DNA of 35,114 bases from Nocardia carnea (GCF_029869215.1 NZ_JARWPM010000163.1:1-35114); one strand, 5' to 3'. Positions 6,755-22,070 are shown, counted from the stretch's first letter. Notes: a model not told the origin generated them from the sequence alone. Numbers and translations are program-made.

Positions 6755-7453
6755 ATGATCGGGACGGCCCGGGATTCGGTATCGACCGGCAAGCAAATGC
6801 TTTCCGAACAGGTGTACGCACGGTTGCGGAACGCGATCATGCGCGGTGACTTCGCCCCTGGCGACCCGCTCAAACCGCAGGATCTCGCCGGGCAGCAGGG
6901 CGTGAGCCTGGCCATCGTCCGGGAAGCCCTGGTGCGGGTGGTCGGCGAAGGGCTCGCCGTCCGGCTGCCCAACCGCGGCTTCGCGGTACCGGCTTTCTCC
7001 GACCACCGCTGGCAGGAGATCGCGGAGGCGCGCCGGACGATCGAACCGGCCCTGCTACGGATGTCGATCGAGCGCGGCGACATCGAATGGGAGACGCGCG
7101 TGCGGGCCGCCTGTCACCGTCTGGTCCGTACGCCGGCGTTCGCACCGGGGGAAGGTGAGTACTACAGCGAGGAATGGGCCGAGGCGCACCGGATTTTCCA
7201 TCGCACCCTGCTGGAAGGCAGCCGGAACGCGGTCCTGCTGGACGTCTTCGACCGGTTGTGGACCGCGAGCGAACTCGCCCGCCGCTGGTCGGCACACCGC
7301 TCGCCCGGCCGCGACGATGTGGCGGAGCATCGGGAACTGGAGGCCGCGGTACTGGCTCGCGACGGCACTGCCGCGGCCGAGATCTTGACCCGGCATCTGA
7401 CTCTGACCGCAGAGGCACTGACCGGGCGCCCTGGATCGGCGGGTGCCGGGTAG
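6755..7453 (+). CDS. GntR-family transcriptional regulator, FadR/FCD type
   Basis: A 232-residue regulator. The N-terminal winged helix (about 13-77) shows LSEQVYARLRNAIMRGDFAPGD and LAIVREALVRVVGEGL. The C-terminal all-helical FCD domain (about 88-215) carries EIAEARRTIEPALLR and EHRELEAAVLARDGTAAAEIL. FCD domains bind small organic acids, often with a metal held by Asp/His residues. TAGGAT lies 6 nt before the ATG and no ribosome-binding site is visible, so the mRNA is probably leaderless. The divergent SRPBCC gene is the likeliest target. Confidence 0.88.
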   Translation: MIGTARDSVSTGKQMLSEQVYARLRNAIMRGDFAPGDPLKPQDLAGQQGVSLAIVREALVRVVGEGLAVRLPNRGFAVPAFSDHRWQEIAEARRTIEPALLRMSIERGDIEWETRVRAACHRLVRTPAFAPGEGEYYSEEWAEAHRIFHRTLLEGSRNAVLLDVFDRLWTASELARRWSAHRSPGRDDVAEHRELEAAVLARDGTAAAEILTRHLTLTAEALTGRPGSAGAG

Positions 7454-7637
7454 GTCCGTGGGCCGGAGGTGGTAGCCGCGGACCGAAGCCGTCGCTCGGG
7501 CACGGGCGCCATCGGCGCAGAGGAGCGCTACCACAGCGCTTGGTGACGGGAACCGGCGTCAACAGAATCGTGCGCTGCGGGTCCGGCGGATCACGCACTA
7601 CTCGGCGGCGCCCGATCCCGGCGAACGCGCGCAACGA

Positions 7638-7961
7638 TCAGGGAATTCCCATAAGGCGCAGTGTGGCGGTGGTTGCCGCGGCGGATACCAGTGCGATGGA
7701 TAGCGGAACGCGGCGGTAGATCAGGGTGGCGGCGGCGAGTGCTCCGGCCGGGCGGGCGAATCCGGCGGGGCTCGATCCTTCGGTGAGCGCAGTGGTTACG
7801 GCCAAGGCGGCGAGTACGGTGATGGAAGCTGTCTCCAGTGTGGCCGTGACCCGCGGTGATATGGGGAGTCGTGCGCCCAGTGCGGGACCCGCAAGCCGGA
7901 ATACGAATGTGCCTGCGGCCAGTGCGAATACGGCCGTCAACAGGTGTGCGGTGCTGTTCAT
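7638..7961 (-). CDS. azlD: AzlD-family branched-chain amino acid exporter subunit
   Basis: A 107-residue membrane protein with three to four hydrophobic segments and the AzlD pattern: TFVFRLAGPALGARLPISPRV near the N-terminus and RVPLSIALVSAAATTATLR at the end. AzlD is the small partner of AzlC, together exporting branched-chain amino acids or analogues. Its ATG overlaps the azlC stop (ATGA), so the two are translationally coupled. It ends facing the GntR gene, with 184 bases between them that hold only a weak AGCGCT hairpin (7524-7540). Confidence 0.85.
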   Translation of the reverse strand: MNSTAHLLTAVFALAAGTFVFRLAGPALGARLPISPRVTATLETASITVLAALAVTTALTEGSSPAGFARPAGALAAATLIYRRVPLSIALVSAAATTATLRLMGIP

Positions 7962-8728
7962 CGGTCCCTGCCCCGCCGGGACCAGGCGATGGTTGTGGTC
8001 GCGGCCAGCAGGACCGGCAACCCGCTGGGCAGGAACGGGGTGGCGAGGAGGGCGGTGGCCGAGCCGGCGAGCACCGCGCGTCGCACGGCCGGTCTGCGCA
8101 GGGAGGGCAGCACCAATGCCAATAGGACGGCCGGGAACACGGCGTCCAGGCCGAGGGTGTTCGGATCGGGGGCGAGAGCGCCGAGAGCTGTGCCGAGCAG
8201 GGTTCCGGCCGGCCAGGTGAGGAGAATTCCGAGGCCGCACAGCAGATAGGCGGCGCGTCCGGCCGCCGGTGTCGGCTGCGTCAGGGCGAGCGCCGCGGTT
8301 TCGTCGTTGAGCAGATGTGCCCGGGACGCGGTACGCAACCAAGCCATCATCCGAAAACGCCACTCGGTGCCGTGGGTTTCCGGCTGCCCGGTGGTCGCGA
8401 CCGGCCCCGGGGTCGCATCGGTCCGGCGCTGCGCTCGGCCGGCGACCACGTGCGGGATGGACAGCCCGTACGAGAGGTGACGGGCGTTCACCAGCAATCC
8501 GGCGGCGAGGGCGGCGAGCGGGCTGCCCCCGGCGGCGAGGATGCCGAGGAAGAGGAATTCCGAGCCCGCCGCCAGGACGAGCAGGCTCAGGGTGAGAGGC
8601 AGCCACAGCGGGAGGCCGGCGCCGGCGGCCGTGGCGCCATAGGAAATCCCGACCGTGCCCACCGCCGCGCAGAGCAGGGTGACGGCGGAGCGGGTCTCCC
8701 GGCCTGTTGTTCGCCATAACGAACGCAT
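7958..8728 (-). CDS. azlC: AzlC-family branched-chain amino acid exporter, large subunit
   Basis: A 256-residue membrane protein with about seven hydrophobic segments. The family pattern is visible in GISYGATAAGAGLPLW, LLVLAAGSEFLFLGILAAGG and LLVNARHLSYGLSIP. A hydrophilic stretch after RHLSYGLSIP (QRRTDATPGPVATTGQPE) looks longer than usual. ATG 8728 is chosen because residues encoded further upstream lose the family pattern. The start region carries one of two 16-bp inverted repeats shared with the divergent XRE-cupin regulator, so expression is probably controlled by it. The exported substrate is uncertain. Confidence 0.85.
   Translation of the reverse strand: MRSLWRTTGRETRSAVTLLCAAVGTVGISYGATAAGAGLPLWLPLTLSLLVLAAGSEFLFLGILAAGGSPLAALAAGLLVNARHLSYGLSIPHVVAGRAQRRTDATPGPVATTGQPETHGTEWRFRMMAWLRTASRAHLLNDETAALALTQPTPAAGRAAYLLCGLGILLTWPAGTLLGTALGALAPDPNTLGLDAVFPAVLLALVLPSLRRPAVRRAVLAGSATALLATPFLPSGLPVLLAATTTIAWSRRGRDR
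8709..8724. promoter_or_regulatory. Operator copy 1 (GTTCG-N6-CGAAC)
   Basis: GTTCGCCATAACGAAC has the same 5-bp arms and 6-bp spacer as copy 2 at 8756-8771. It lies just inside the azlC coding start (codons 2-7), where a bound repressor would block early transcription. Confidence 0.6.
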
Positions 8729-8755
8729 GACTACGATAGTGAACACACCGCAGCC

Positions 8756-8771
8756 GTTCGTCAAATCGAAC
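8756..8771. promoter_or_regulatory. Operator copy 2 (GTTCG-N6-CGAAC)
   Basis: GTTCGTCAAATCGAAC is in the 63-base divergent gap, with its centre 47 bp from the centre of copy 1. A further half-site, CGAAC (8787-8791), abuts the regulator ATG. The shared sequence flanking both starts points to binding by the XRE-cupin regulator. Confidence 0.65.
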
Positions 8772-8791
8772 AACCGACTTCTGGAGCGAAC

Positions 8792-9364
8792 ATGACCGAG
8801 CGTGCCCACGATTCCGCAGGCGGTCCGCAAGCGGCGATCTCCGCCGCGTTGCGCCGGGAGCGCCACCGGGCAGGCCTATCCCTGACCGAGGTCGCCCGGC
8901 GCGCGGGGATCGCCAAATCCACGCTCTCGCAACTGGAATCCGGCACCGGTAACCCGAGCCTGGAAACCTTGTGGGCGCTGTGTGTGGCGCTCGATGTGCC
9001 GTTTTCCCGGCTTCTGGACCCACCGCGCCCGCAGGTTCAGGTGATCCGTGCGGGCGAAGGCCCTGCCGTACATTCCGGCCAGGCGGACTACCGGGCGACC
9101 CTGCTCGCGGCGTGCCCGCCGGGCGCCCGGCGCGATATCTATCAGGTAGCCGCCGAACCGGGCCATCGCCGCGAATCGCAGCCACATATGCCCGGCGTGG
9201 TCGAGCATGTACTGCTCGGGACGGGCCGGGCGCTGGTCGGTACCGCCGAGCACGCGGAGGAACTCGCGGCGGGCGATTACATCATGTACCCCGCCGACGT
9301 CGCCCATGTCTTCGAAGCGCTGGAACCCGGAACCACCGCGGCGCTCATCCTGGACTACACCTAG
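8792..9364 (+). CDS. XRE-family regulator with C-terminal cupin domain
   Basis: A 190-residue regulator. The helix-turn-helix (about 17-67: LRRERHRAGLSLTEVARRAG, then SQLESGTGNPSLETL) is followed by a cupin barrel (about 110-188), with PHMPGVVEHVLLGTGRA and AGDYIMYPADVAHVFEAL. XRE-cupin proteins often control transport or catabolism of amino acids and sense a small ligand in the barrel. It is divergent from azlCD with two matching inverted repeats in between, so it is the likely azlCD regulator and probably controls itself. Confidence 0.88.
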   Translation: MTERAHDSAGGPQAAISAALRRERHRAGLSLTEVARRAGIAKSTLSQLESGTGNPSLETLWALCVALDVPFSRLLDPPRPQVQVIRAGEGPAVHSGQADYRATLLAACPPGARRDIYQVAAEPGHRRESQPHMPGVVEHVLLGTGRALVGTAEHAEELAAGDYIMYPADVAHVFEALEPGTTAALILDYT

Positions 9365-9372
9365 AACACGCC

Positions 9373-9435
9373 GTGCTCGCGTGGGGCGTCGTCCTGGCCT
9401 GCGCCGGTCTCGGCGTACTCGCGTGCCGGCGATGA
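9373..9435 (+). CDS. Possible 20-residue hydrophobic peptide
   Basis: A GTG-started ORF 8 nt after the XRE-cupin stop encodes VLAWGVVLACAGLGVLACRR, one membrane-spanning stretch with a basic end. There is no clear ribosome-binding site. It could be a chance reading of GC-rich DNA. Confidence 0.2.
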   Translation: MLAWGVVLACAGLGVLACRR

Positions 9436-9512
9436 AACCCTCAGGACTGGCTGTGGCGCCGGTGGCAGACGGCCTCCCGCCGGTGACGGTGGTGGCTGGC
9501 GGGCGACCCGGC

Positions 9513-10313
9513 TCAGTCGCCGGTGAACTCGGGTGTGCGGCGTTCCAGCATGGCCGCGACGGCCTCGTGGTGGTCGGTGGTGTGGTGGGTGATCGCCTGC
9601 ATGGCGGCGGAGAGTTCCAGCAGGGTCTCCAGGCTCTGGTGCTGACCTTCGCGCAGCAGACGCTTGGTCATACGGAGTGCGTGCGGCGGATTCGCCGCGA
9701 TCTCGGCGGCGAGCCGGTGGGCGGTATCGAGGAGTTGATCGGGTTCGACGACCTCGTTGACCATGCCCCACTCGAGGGCGGTGGCCGCGTCGATGGTGGC
9801 ACCGGTGAACGCCAGCTGGCTCGCGCGGGCCATCCCGACCGCGCGGGGGAGCAGCCAGGCGCCGCCGTCGCCGGGGATCAGGCCGAGGCGGACGAAGCTT
9901 TCGGCGAAGGTCGCGGTGGTCGCGGCGATCCGCATATCGCACATCAGCGCCAGATCGCAGCCGGCGCCGACCGCCGGGCCGTTCACCGCGGCGATGGTCG
10001 GAATCTCGCAGTGGTACAGCGCCTTCGGAATGCGCTGGATGCCGTGCCGGTAACCCTGGCGCAACTCGGCCGGGGTGCCGCCGAACATCCCGGCCTTGTC
10101 GCGCATGTGCTTGACATTGCCGCCCGCGCTGAACGCCGTACCCGCGCCGGTCAGGATCGCGACCCGCAGCGAATGATCCCGGTTCGCCGCGCCCACCGCG
10201 GCTTCGAGAGCGTCGATGGTGGCTTCGTCGGAGATGGGGTTGCGCTGGTCGGGGTTGTCGATGGTCCAGACGACGATATCGCCGGTGCGCTCCACGCGCA
10301 GGGGTGCGGTCAC
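9513..10313 (-). CDS. Enoyl-CoA hydratase/isomerase (crotonase) family protein
   Basis: A 266-residue crotonase acting on a CoA thioester. The oxyanion-hole segments are clear: AFSAGGNVKHM (about 60-70) and NGPAVGAGCDLAL (about 111-123). By eye, the two catalytic glutamates of classical enoyl-CoA hydratase are not at the expected places (AATTATFAESFVRLGLIPGDGG); a GDGG motif is present instead. The reaction is therefore left open. GTG 10313 is chosen because GAGGAG lies 5 nt upstream and this is where the family begins. The frame stays open upstream into a 13E12 remnant, giving a possible 380-codon reading. Confidence 0.85.
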   Translation of the reverse strand: MTAPLRVERTGDIVVWTIDNPDQRNPISDEATIDALEAAVGAANRDHSLRVAILTGAGTAFSAGGNVKHMRDKAGMFGGTPAELRQGYRHGIQRIPKALYHCEIPTIAAVNGPAVGAGCDLALMCDMRIAATTATFAESFVRLGLIPGDGGAWLLPRAVGMARASQLAFTGATIDAATALEWGMVNEVVEPDQLLDTAHRLAAEIAANPPHALRMTKRLLREGQHQSLETLLELSAAMQAITHHTTDHHEAVAAMLERRTPEFTGD

Positions 10314-10655
10314 GGTTGCTCCTCGGGCCACGATGCTGCGATTGTCCCCGGCAACAATGCCCGATCGGCGCCGCCGGTGCGGGATCGGTTCCGCTGATTG
10401 TGTCCCGGCGCGGTCGGCGGGCGGGAAGGGGAGGTCCGCCGCGACAGGTGGCCGGGTGGCGGAGGTCCGTCGGCTCTTTTGGTGGTGGGTGAGCCGGGCG
10501 GTGAATCCGGTGAGGTGGCGAGCGCGGGCCGCGACTCGGGTGAGGGTATCGCCCAGTTCGGTGTCGGTCGCGGTGGTGGGGTCGAGATCGAGGAGTGCAT
10601 CGATGGCGTGTTCCAGCGCGCGGACCTGGGCGAGAAGCGCGCTACTCGAACACAT
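10314..10655 (-). pseudogene. N-terminal remnant of a 13E12 (DUF222/HNH) protein
   Basis: The 114 codons upstream of and in frame with the crotonase start MCSS and continue LLAQVRALEHAIDALLDLD, then ELGDTLTRVAARARHLTGF. This is the style of the DUF222 N-terminus of 13E12-family HNH proteins, several of which also start MCS. Similarity fades after about residue 65 and the HNH part is missing. The ATG lies inside a SOS-box-like palindrome, another known trait of the family. I read it as a deletion remnant, though a fused product cannot be excluded. Confidence 0.5.
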
Positions 10656-10661
10656 GTTCTA
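10646..10661. promoter_or_regulatory. LexA (SOS) box
   Basis: TCGAACACATGTTCTA matches the mycobacterial SOS box TCGAAC-N4-GTTCGA at 11 of 12 defined positions and spans the start codon of the 13E12 remnant. It is known that 13E12 repeat genes in M. tuberculosis carry SOS boxes. LexA would repress whatever is still transcribed leftwards from here, possibly including the crotonase. Confidence 0.65.
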
Positions 10662-10773
10662 ATGTTAGCCCGTAGTCCGGGAGGGGGCATCAGGGATCCT
10701 CGGCAGAGCTCGCGGCGTCGCGGTTGGCCGGAACCGGAAATATGGATGATGGAAGAGCGGGGCGAACCCGTCG

Positions 10774-13077
<2,304 letters not shown>

Positions 13078-13081
<4 letters not shown>

Positions 13082-13988
13082 CCGAAGCGATCCACGATCT
13101 GTCCGCGCTGGACAAAGCGCATATCCTGGCGGGCGCCCTGCCGTGGCTGCAGAAGTTCCGCGACAAGATCGTCGTGGTCAAGTACGGCGGTAACGCCATG
13201 ATCGACGACGATCTCAAACGCGCCTTCGCCGCCGATATGGCGTTCCTGCGCACCGTCGGCGTGCATCCGGTGGTCGTCCACGGAGGCGGCCCGCAGATCT
13301 CGGCCATGCTGAAGCGGCTCGGTCTGGCCGGGGAGTTCCGCGGCGGTTTCCGGGTCACCACCCCCGAGGTGATGGAGGTGGTGCGGATGGTGCTGTTCGG
13401 CCAGGTCGGGCGGGAGCTCGTCGGGCTGATCAATGCGCACGGGCCCTACGCGGTCGGCATCTCCGGTGAGGATGCCCGCCTGTTCACCGCGACCCGCCGC
13501 ACCGTCGATATCGACGGCGCCGCCACCGATATCGGCCTGGTCGGCGATGTCACCGATGTACATCCCGGCGCCGTACTCGATCTCATCGGTGCGGGGCGGA
13601 TCCCGGTGGTCTCGACCATCGCCCCCGACGCCGACGGCGTGGTGCACAACATCAACGCCGATACCGCGGCGGCAGCCCTGGCCGAAGGTATCGGTGCGGA
13701 AAAACTGGTGGTCCTCACCGACGTCGAGGGCCTGTACACCGAGTGGCCCGACCGGTCGTCGCTGACGAGCGTGATCGATACCGACGCGCTGGCCGCACTG
13801 CTGCCGTCATTGGACTCGGGGATGGTCCCCAAAATGGAGGCGTGCCTGCGTGCGGTCCGGGGCGGAGTGCCGAGCGCCCATGTCATCGACGGCCGCGTAC
13901 CCCATTCGGTATTGCTGGAACTGTTCACCGGGGAGGGTATCGGCACCATGGTCACACCGGCGGCGGACGAGGAAAACGGAGCCACAGC

Positions 13989-13992
<4 letters not shown>
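13078..13992 (+). CDS. argB: Acetylglutamate kinase
   Basis: A 304-residue amino-acid kinase that phosphorylates N-acetylglutamate. It shows the nucleotide/substrate motifs VVKYGGNAM (about 33-41), [11 protein letters not shown] and [10 protein letters not shown], and the C-terminal [18 protein letters not shown]. The N-terminal helix before KYGG is the one used for arginine feedback inhibition in hexameric enzymes. Start and stop overlap argJ and argD by 4 nt, so the cluster is translationally coupled. Confidence 0.95.
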
Positions 13993-16650
<2,658 letters not shown>

Positions 16651-16677
16651 TTCGGCGCTGGATCACCGGGCAGCCGT

Positions 16678-16698
16678 CCCGCCGGCTGGTCCGGCGGG
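16678..16698 (+). terminator. Terminator after argR
   Basis: CCCGCCGG and CCGGCGGG form an 8-bp perfect stem with loop CTGGT, followed by CCTTGATT. It lies 28 nt after the argR stop and would end the argCJBDFR transcript. The following 170 bases up to the kinase gene hold nothing else I can support. Confidence 0.6.
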
Positions 16699-16874
16699 CC
16701 TTGATTCCGGCACCGGAAGTGTAGTCACCGCCATATGCCGCGCGGGTGTCGTGGTCATCGGGAAGGGTCGTCGATCCGGCGTGTGATGTGAAGACCGGAG
16801 TGGGTGGGCGTCGGCTGCCAGGCGCGCACCGGTGAGGTGTCGAGTGCCGATCCATCAGCTCGCCGGTGCAGCTC

Positions 16875-18401
16875 CTACCACCCGCGTGGTGTATTCCGCC
16901 GGAGTGCCGTGCGGTAGGCGATCCAGCGGCCGGTAGTACCGAGGCAGCCGCATATCATTCCGACCGCTGAACCGATGACCAGTACCTTCATGGGCTGCAA
17001 GCCCAGGTAATCGAAGCCCAGTATCCGCCCTGAGAACAATGAGATGTCCAGTATGCGCACTGGTATGACGAAGTCGAGACCACCGGTGAGCACGCCCACC
17101 CCCGAACACACGATGGCCAAGATTTGCCCGATGCGTCTTCCTGATATCAGAAGTAGCCAGGCGCTGTTCGACAGCAGCACGAACAGCCCACCGGCCAGGA
17201 TCACGGCAACGTCGGTCACATCTGGGCCACTCGAATCGAGAGCAAACCGAAGTTCTCTCAGGAGCGCAACTGTCCCGAACAACGCAACCATCAGCGTGCC
17301 GATGGCTGCGATCACGGCCGTTGCTGCGGACGGTTTCCGTTCGAGCCGTTCTTCCGTCCGGCGTGGCCTTGCGGCGTACGGGCGCGGGTAGGTGGGCGGT
17401 ATCCCCACCGGCGGAGTTGGCCACCTCCCTGGTGGTGACACCGGTGGAACCGGTTGATGCTCAGGTTCCGGGACGGCTGGTTTCGGGTGCCCTTGTGGTG
17501 CGTTGTTCACCGCGGTCGGTGCCGAGCCGGCGATATCGGCCGCGATATGCCGGCCTTCGAGGGCGCCGCGGGCTGCAGCGGTGAATTCGCTGCACGACCC
17601 GAAGCGGTCGTCGCGCTGTTTGGCCATGGCCCGTTCCAGCACGGCATCTATCGCCGGGGGCAGATCGGGGCGGGTAGCGGTGAGCCGGGGAACCGGCTCG
17701 GTCAAGTGCCCCATGACCACTTGACCGGGGTTCGTCGCGGTATACGGCGGCTGCCCGGCGAGGATCGCGAACAGCGTGCACGCCAGCGAATACTGATCGG
17801 AGCGGTGGTCCACCGGCTGCCCGGACAGCTGTTCCGGCGAGCCGTAGGAGAGGGTCGCGGAGAAAGTGCCCGTGGCGGTGACCTTCGTACTGGCCGGGTC
17901 GGTGAGGCGGGCGATCCCGAAGTCGGTCAGTATCGCGTGCGATTCGCGGAATGCGTCCGACGCGGCGATCAGGATGTTGGCCGGTTTCACATCGCGATGC
18001 AGGACGCCCTGACTGTGCGCGTAGTCCAGCGCCGAAGCGGTCTCACCGGCCAGTCGCACCACCGTGGCCGCCGGATGCGCCCGGGGATCCAGAGACGCCG
18101 CGTCGGTACCGCGGACGTATTGCATCGCGATCCACAAATGCCCGTCGTCGGCGCCGCGATCGAGCACGCCGATGATGCCGGGGTGTTCGAGCCGGGCGAT
18201 GACATCGGCCTCGCGTTCGAAGCGGCGGACCAGCTCGGTATCGGTGGAGACTTCGTGGTTGAGCAGTTTGAGCGCGACACTGCGCGGCAGCCGCGGGTGG
18301 CGGGCGAGATAGACCGTCCCCATTCCGCCACGGCCCAGGACTCTTTCGATCCGGTACCCGGCGAACGCCGTACCCACCCCCAGCACTGCCGCTACCTCCA
18401 T
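16875..18401 (-). CDS. Transmembrane Ser/Thr protein kinase (PknB-like)
   Basis: A 508-residue Hanks-type kinase. The catalytic domain (about 16-275) has the Gly loop GRGGMGTVYLA, Lys45 in VALKLL, catalytic HRDVKPAN (Asp137) and DFG at 160-162, all intact. A Pro-rich linker (about 290-350) follows, then about four membrane segments instead of the usual single one with an extracellular PASTA sensor. So it is probably a membrane-anchored kinase without a large external domain. ATG 18401 places 15 residues before the kinase fold; GTG 18464 would add 21. It is on the strand opposite to, and lies between, argR and argG. Confidence 0.88.
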   Translation of the reverse strand: MEVAAVLGVGTAFAGYRIERVLGRGGMGTVYLARHPRLPRSVALKLLNHEVSTDTELVRRFEREADVIARLEHPGIIGVLDRGADDGHLWIAMQYVRGTDAASLDPRAHPAATVVRLAGETASALDYAHSQGVLHRDVKPANILIAASDAFRESHAILTDFGIARLTDPASTKVTATGTFSATLSYGSPEQLSGQPVDHRSDQYSLACTLFAILAGQPPYTATNPGQVVMGHLTEPVPRLTATRPDLPPAIDAVLERAMAKQRDDRFGSCSEFTAAARGALEGRHIAADIAGSAPTAVNNAPQGHPKPAVPEPEHQPVPPVSPPGRWPTPPVGIPPTYPRPYAARPRRTEERLERKPSAATAVIAAIGTLMVALFGTVALLRELRFALDSSGPDVTDVAVILAGGLFVLLSNSAWLLLISGRRIGQILAIVCSGVGVLTGGLDFVIPVRILDISLFSGRILGFDYLGLQPMKVLVIGSAVGMICGCLGTTGRWIAYRTALRRNTPRGW

Positions 18402-18505
18402 CACGTTCGAACGCCGTGACGGTACCGCACTTTCCGGGTACGGGTCCGGCGGCTCGGGCGGCACACCGCTATCGGCGGAGGTGGCCCGCGCGGCCGGCCT
18501 CCGAG

Positions 18506-18525
18506 GTCACCGGGCATCCGGTGAC
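18506..18525 (-). terminator. Hairpin after the 54-residue gene
   Basis: GTCACCGG and CCGGTGAC form a perfect 8-bp stem with a GCAT loop, 10 nt past the stop of the small leftward gene. There is no T-tract, so this is a likely but GC-rich terminator. Confidence 0.45.
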
Positions 18526-18535
18526 GAAGGGGCGA

Positions 18536-18700
18536 TCAGGTGTTGACCAGCTCCTGCAGGAACGGCGTCGCGAATTCGATGCCCATCACGCCGAGTGAGA
18601 GGGCGGCGTTGCCGAGGGTGATGACGATGAAGCCGATCGTCTCGTAGTTGTCCTGTGCCCATTGCTGAAGTGTCTGCACGGTCTTGTCCTCCCTTGCCAT
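18536..18700 (-). CDS. 54-residue single-pass membrane protein
   Basis: The ORF encodes MAREDKTVQTLQQWAQDN, then a hydrophobic stretch (ETIGFIVITLGNAALSLGVM), ending FATPFLQELVNT. The charged start, one membrane segment and helical tail are consistent with a real small membrane protein. The family is not recognised. It lies upstream of and on the same strand as the Ser/Thr kinase, 134 nt away and with a hairpin between them, so co-transcription is doubtful. The ribosome-binding site is weak (GAAG). Confidence 0.6.
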   Translation of the reverse strand: MAREDKTVQTLQQWAQDNYETIGFIVITLGNAALSLGVMGIEFATPFLQELVNT

Positions 18701-18820
18701 CGCGCTTCGGGATGTGACCAGCGTCTCACGCCCGGACCCGGCCGCCAAGGGGCCGTTATCGAGCTGGATGGGTGACCGTGGTGATATCGACGCAGGTAAC
18801 GACCGCCGTGCCCCCCAGTT

Positions 18821-18852
18821 ATGAATGAGATTGCACCATCGTGCATAATCAT
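18821..18852. promoter_or_regulatory. ArgR operator and promoter of argG
   Basis: This 32-bp stretch is the argC operator with two changes (positions 10 and 17): ATGAATGAG, TTGCAC and ATCGTGCATAATCAT are shared. CATAAT (18844-18849) would serve as -10. Transcription would then begin near 18856, leaving a 5' leader of about 125 nt before argG, unlike argC. No gene is seen in 18701-18820. Confidence 0.72.
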
Positions 18853-18982
18853 TTGCAACGGCGGCGCGAGCCTGGCCGGCAACGGGCCAGCATACTGCCG
18901 GCCAACGGTCACCGGACCCCGCGGAGACCGCACAGAGAAACACACCGCAGACCTACGCACACATCCGAGGGAGCACCAGAAC

Positions 18983-20185
18983 ATGTCCGATCGCGTCGTA
19001 CTCGCCTACTCCGGTGGGCTGGACACCTCCGTCGCCATCAGCTGGATCGGCAAGGAGACCGGCGCCGAGGTCGTGGCCGTGGCCATCGACCTGGGGCAGG
19101 GCGGCGAGGATATGAACGTGGTGCGCCAGCGCGCCCTCGACTGCGGTGCCGTGGAAGCGGTCGTCGTCGACGCGCGTGACGAATTCGCCGACGAGTACTG
19201 CCTGCCGACCATTCAGGCCAACGCCCTCTACCAGGACGAGTACCCGCTGGTGTCGGCCATCAGCCGTCCGCTGATCGTCAAGCATCTGGTGGAGGCCGCG
19301 AAGTTCCACGGCGCCACCACCGTCGCGCACGGGTGCACCGGTAAGGGTAACGATCAGGTCCGGTTCGAGGTCGGCATCGGCGCCCTGGCGCCCGACCTGA
19401 ACGTGATCGCCCCGGTCCGGGACTACGCGTGGACCCGGGAGAAGGCCATCGCCTTCGCCGAGGAGAACAAGCTCCCGATCAACGTCACCAAGAAATCGCC
19501 GTTCTCCATCGACCAGAACGTCTGGGGCCGCGCCGTCGAGACCGGGTTCCTCGAGGATCTGTGGAACGCGCCCACCAAGGACGTCTACGACTACACCACC
19601 GACCCCACCGTCAACTTCGAGGCGCCCGACGAACTCATCGTCACCTTCGACCGCGGTGTCCCGGTCGCCATCGACGGCCGCCAGGTGAGCGTGCTGGAGG
19701 CGATCGTCGAGCTGAACAAGCGCGCGGGCCGCCAGGGCGTCGGCCGGCTGGATATGGTCGAAGACCGGCTGGTCGGGATCAAGAGCCGCGAGATCTACGA
19801 GGCCCCCGGCGCCATCGCGCTGATCACCGCGCACCGCGCCCTCGAGAGCGTCACCCTCGAGCGCGAACTGGGCCGGTACAAGCGGCAGGTGGAGCAGCGC
19901 TGGGGCGAGCTGGCCTACGACGGCCTGTGGTTCTCCCCGCTCAAGCGGGCTCTCGACGCGTTCGTCGCCGAGACCCAGCAGCACGTCAGCGGTGATATCC
20001 GGATGGTGCTGCACGGCGGCAACGTGGTGGTCAACGGCCGCCGCAGCGACCAGTCGCTCTACGATTTCAACCTCGCGACCTACGACGAGGGCGATACCTT
20101 CGACCAGTCGCTGGCGAAGGGGTTCGTGCAGATCCACGGCCTGTCCTCGAAGGTCGCCGCGAAACGCGATCTGAACCAGAAGTAG
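18983..20185 (+). CDS. argG: Argininosuccinate synthase
   Basis: A 400-residue enzyme joining citrulline and aspartate with ATP. The ATP-pyrophosphatase loop AYSGGLDTS (about 8-16), [14 protein letters not shown] and [12 protein letters not shown] are intact. ATG 18983 follows GAGGGAG at 18967-18973. It is separated from argCJBDFR by an inverted kinase block but has its own copy of the operator. After the stop there is a short hairpin, TCGCCG/CGGCGA (20192-20208). Confidence 0.95.
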   Translation: MSDRVVLAYSGGLDTSVAISWIGKETGAEVVAVAIDLGQGGEDMNVVRQRALDCGAVEAVVVDARDEFADEYCLPTIQANALYQDEYPLVSAISRPLIVKHLVEAAKFHGATTVAHGCTGKGNDQVRFEVGIGALAPDLNVIAPVRDYAWTREKAIAFAEENKLPINVTKKSPFSIDQNVWGRAVETGFLEDLWNAPTKDVYDYTTDPTVNFEAPDELIVTFDRGVPVAIDGRQVSVLEAIVELNKRAGRQGVGRLDMVEDRLVGIKSREIYEAPGAIALITAHRALESVTLERELGRYKRQVEQRWGELAYDGLWFSPLKRALDAFVAETQQHVSGDIRMVLHGGNVVVNGRRSDQSLYDFNLATYDEGDTFDQSLAKGFVQIHGLSSKVAAKRDLNQK

Positions 20186-22025
<1,840 letters not shown>

Positions 22026-22047
22026 GCCCGCGACCGACCGCCCGTCC

Positions 22048-22070
22048 GGAGCCCGCGTCCCGCGGGCTCC
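22048..22070 (+). terminator. Terminator after argH
   Basis: GGAGCCCGCG and CGCGGGCTCC form a perfect 10-bp stem with a TCC loop, 22 nt after the argH stop. No T-run follows, which is common for GC-rich actinobacterial terminators. The rest of the gap to 22345 holds only the doubtful ORF below. Confidence 0.6.

Noticed and set aside
7524..7540. AGCGCT-ACCAC-AGCGCT as terminator between the GntR gene and azlD
   Set aside because: The stem is short and has no T-tract; kept only as a note.
9461..9512. CCCGCC...GGCGGG inverted repeat as terminator after the XRE-cupin gene
   Set aside because: Long loop and GC-rich context make chance likely.
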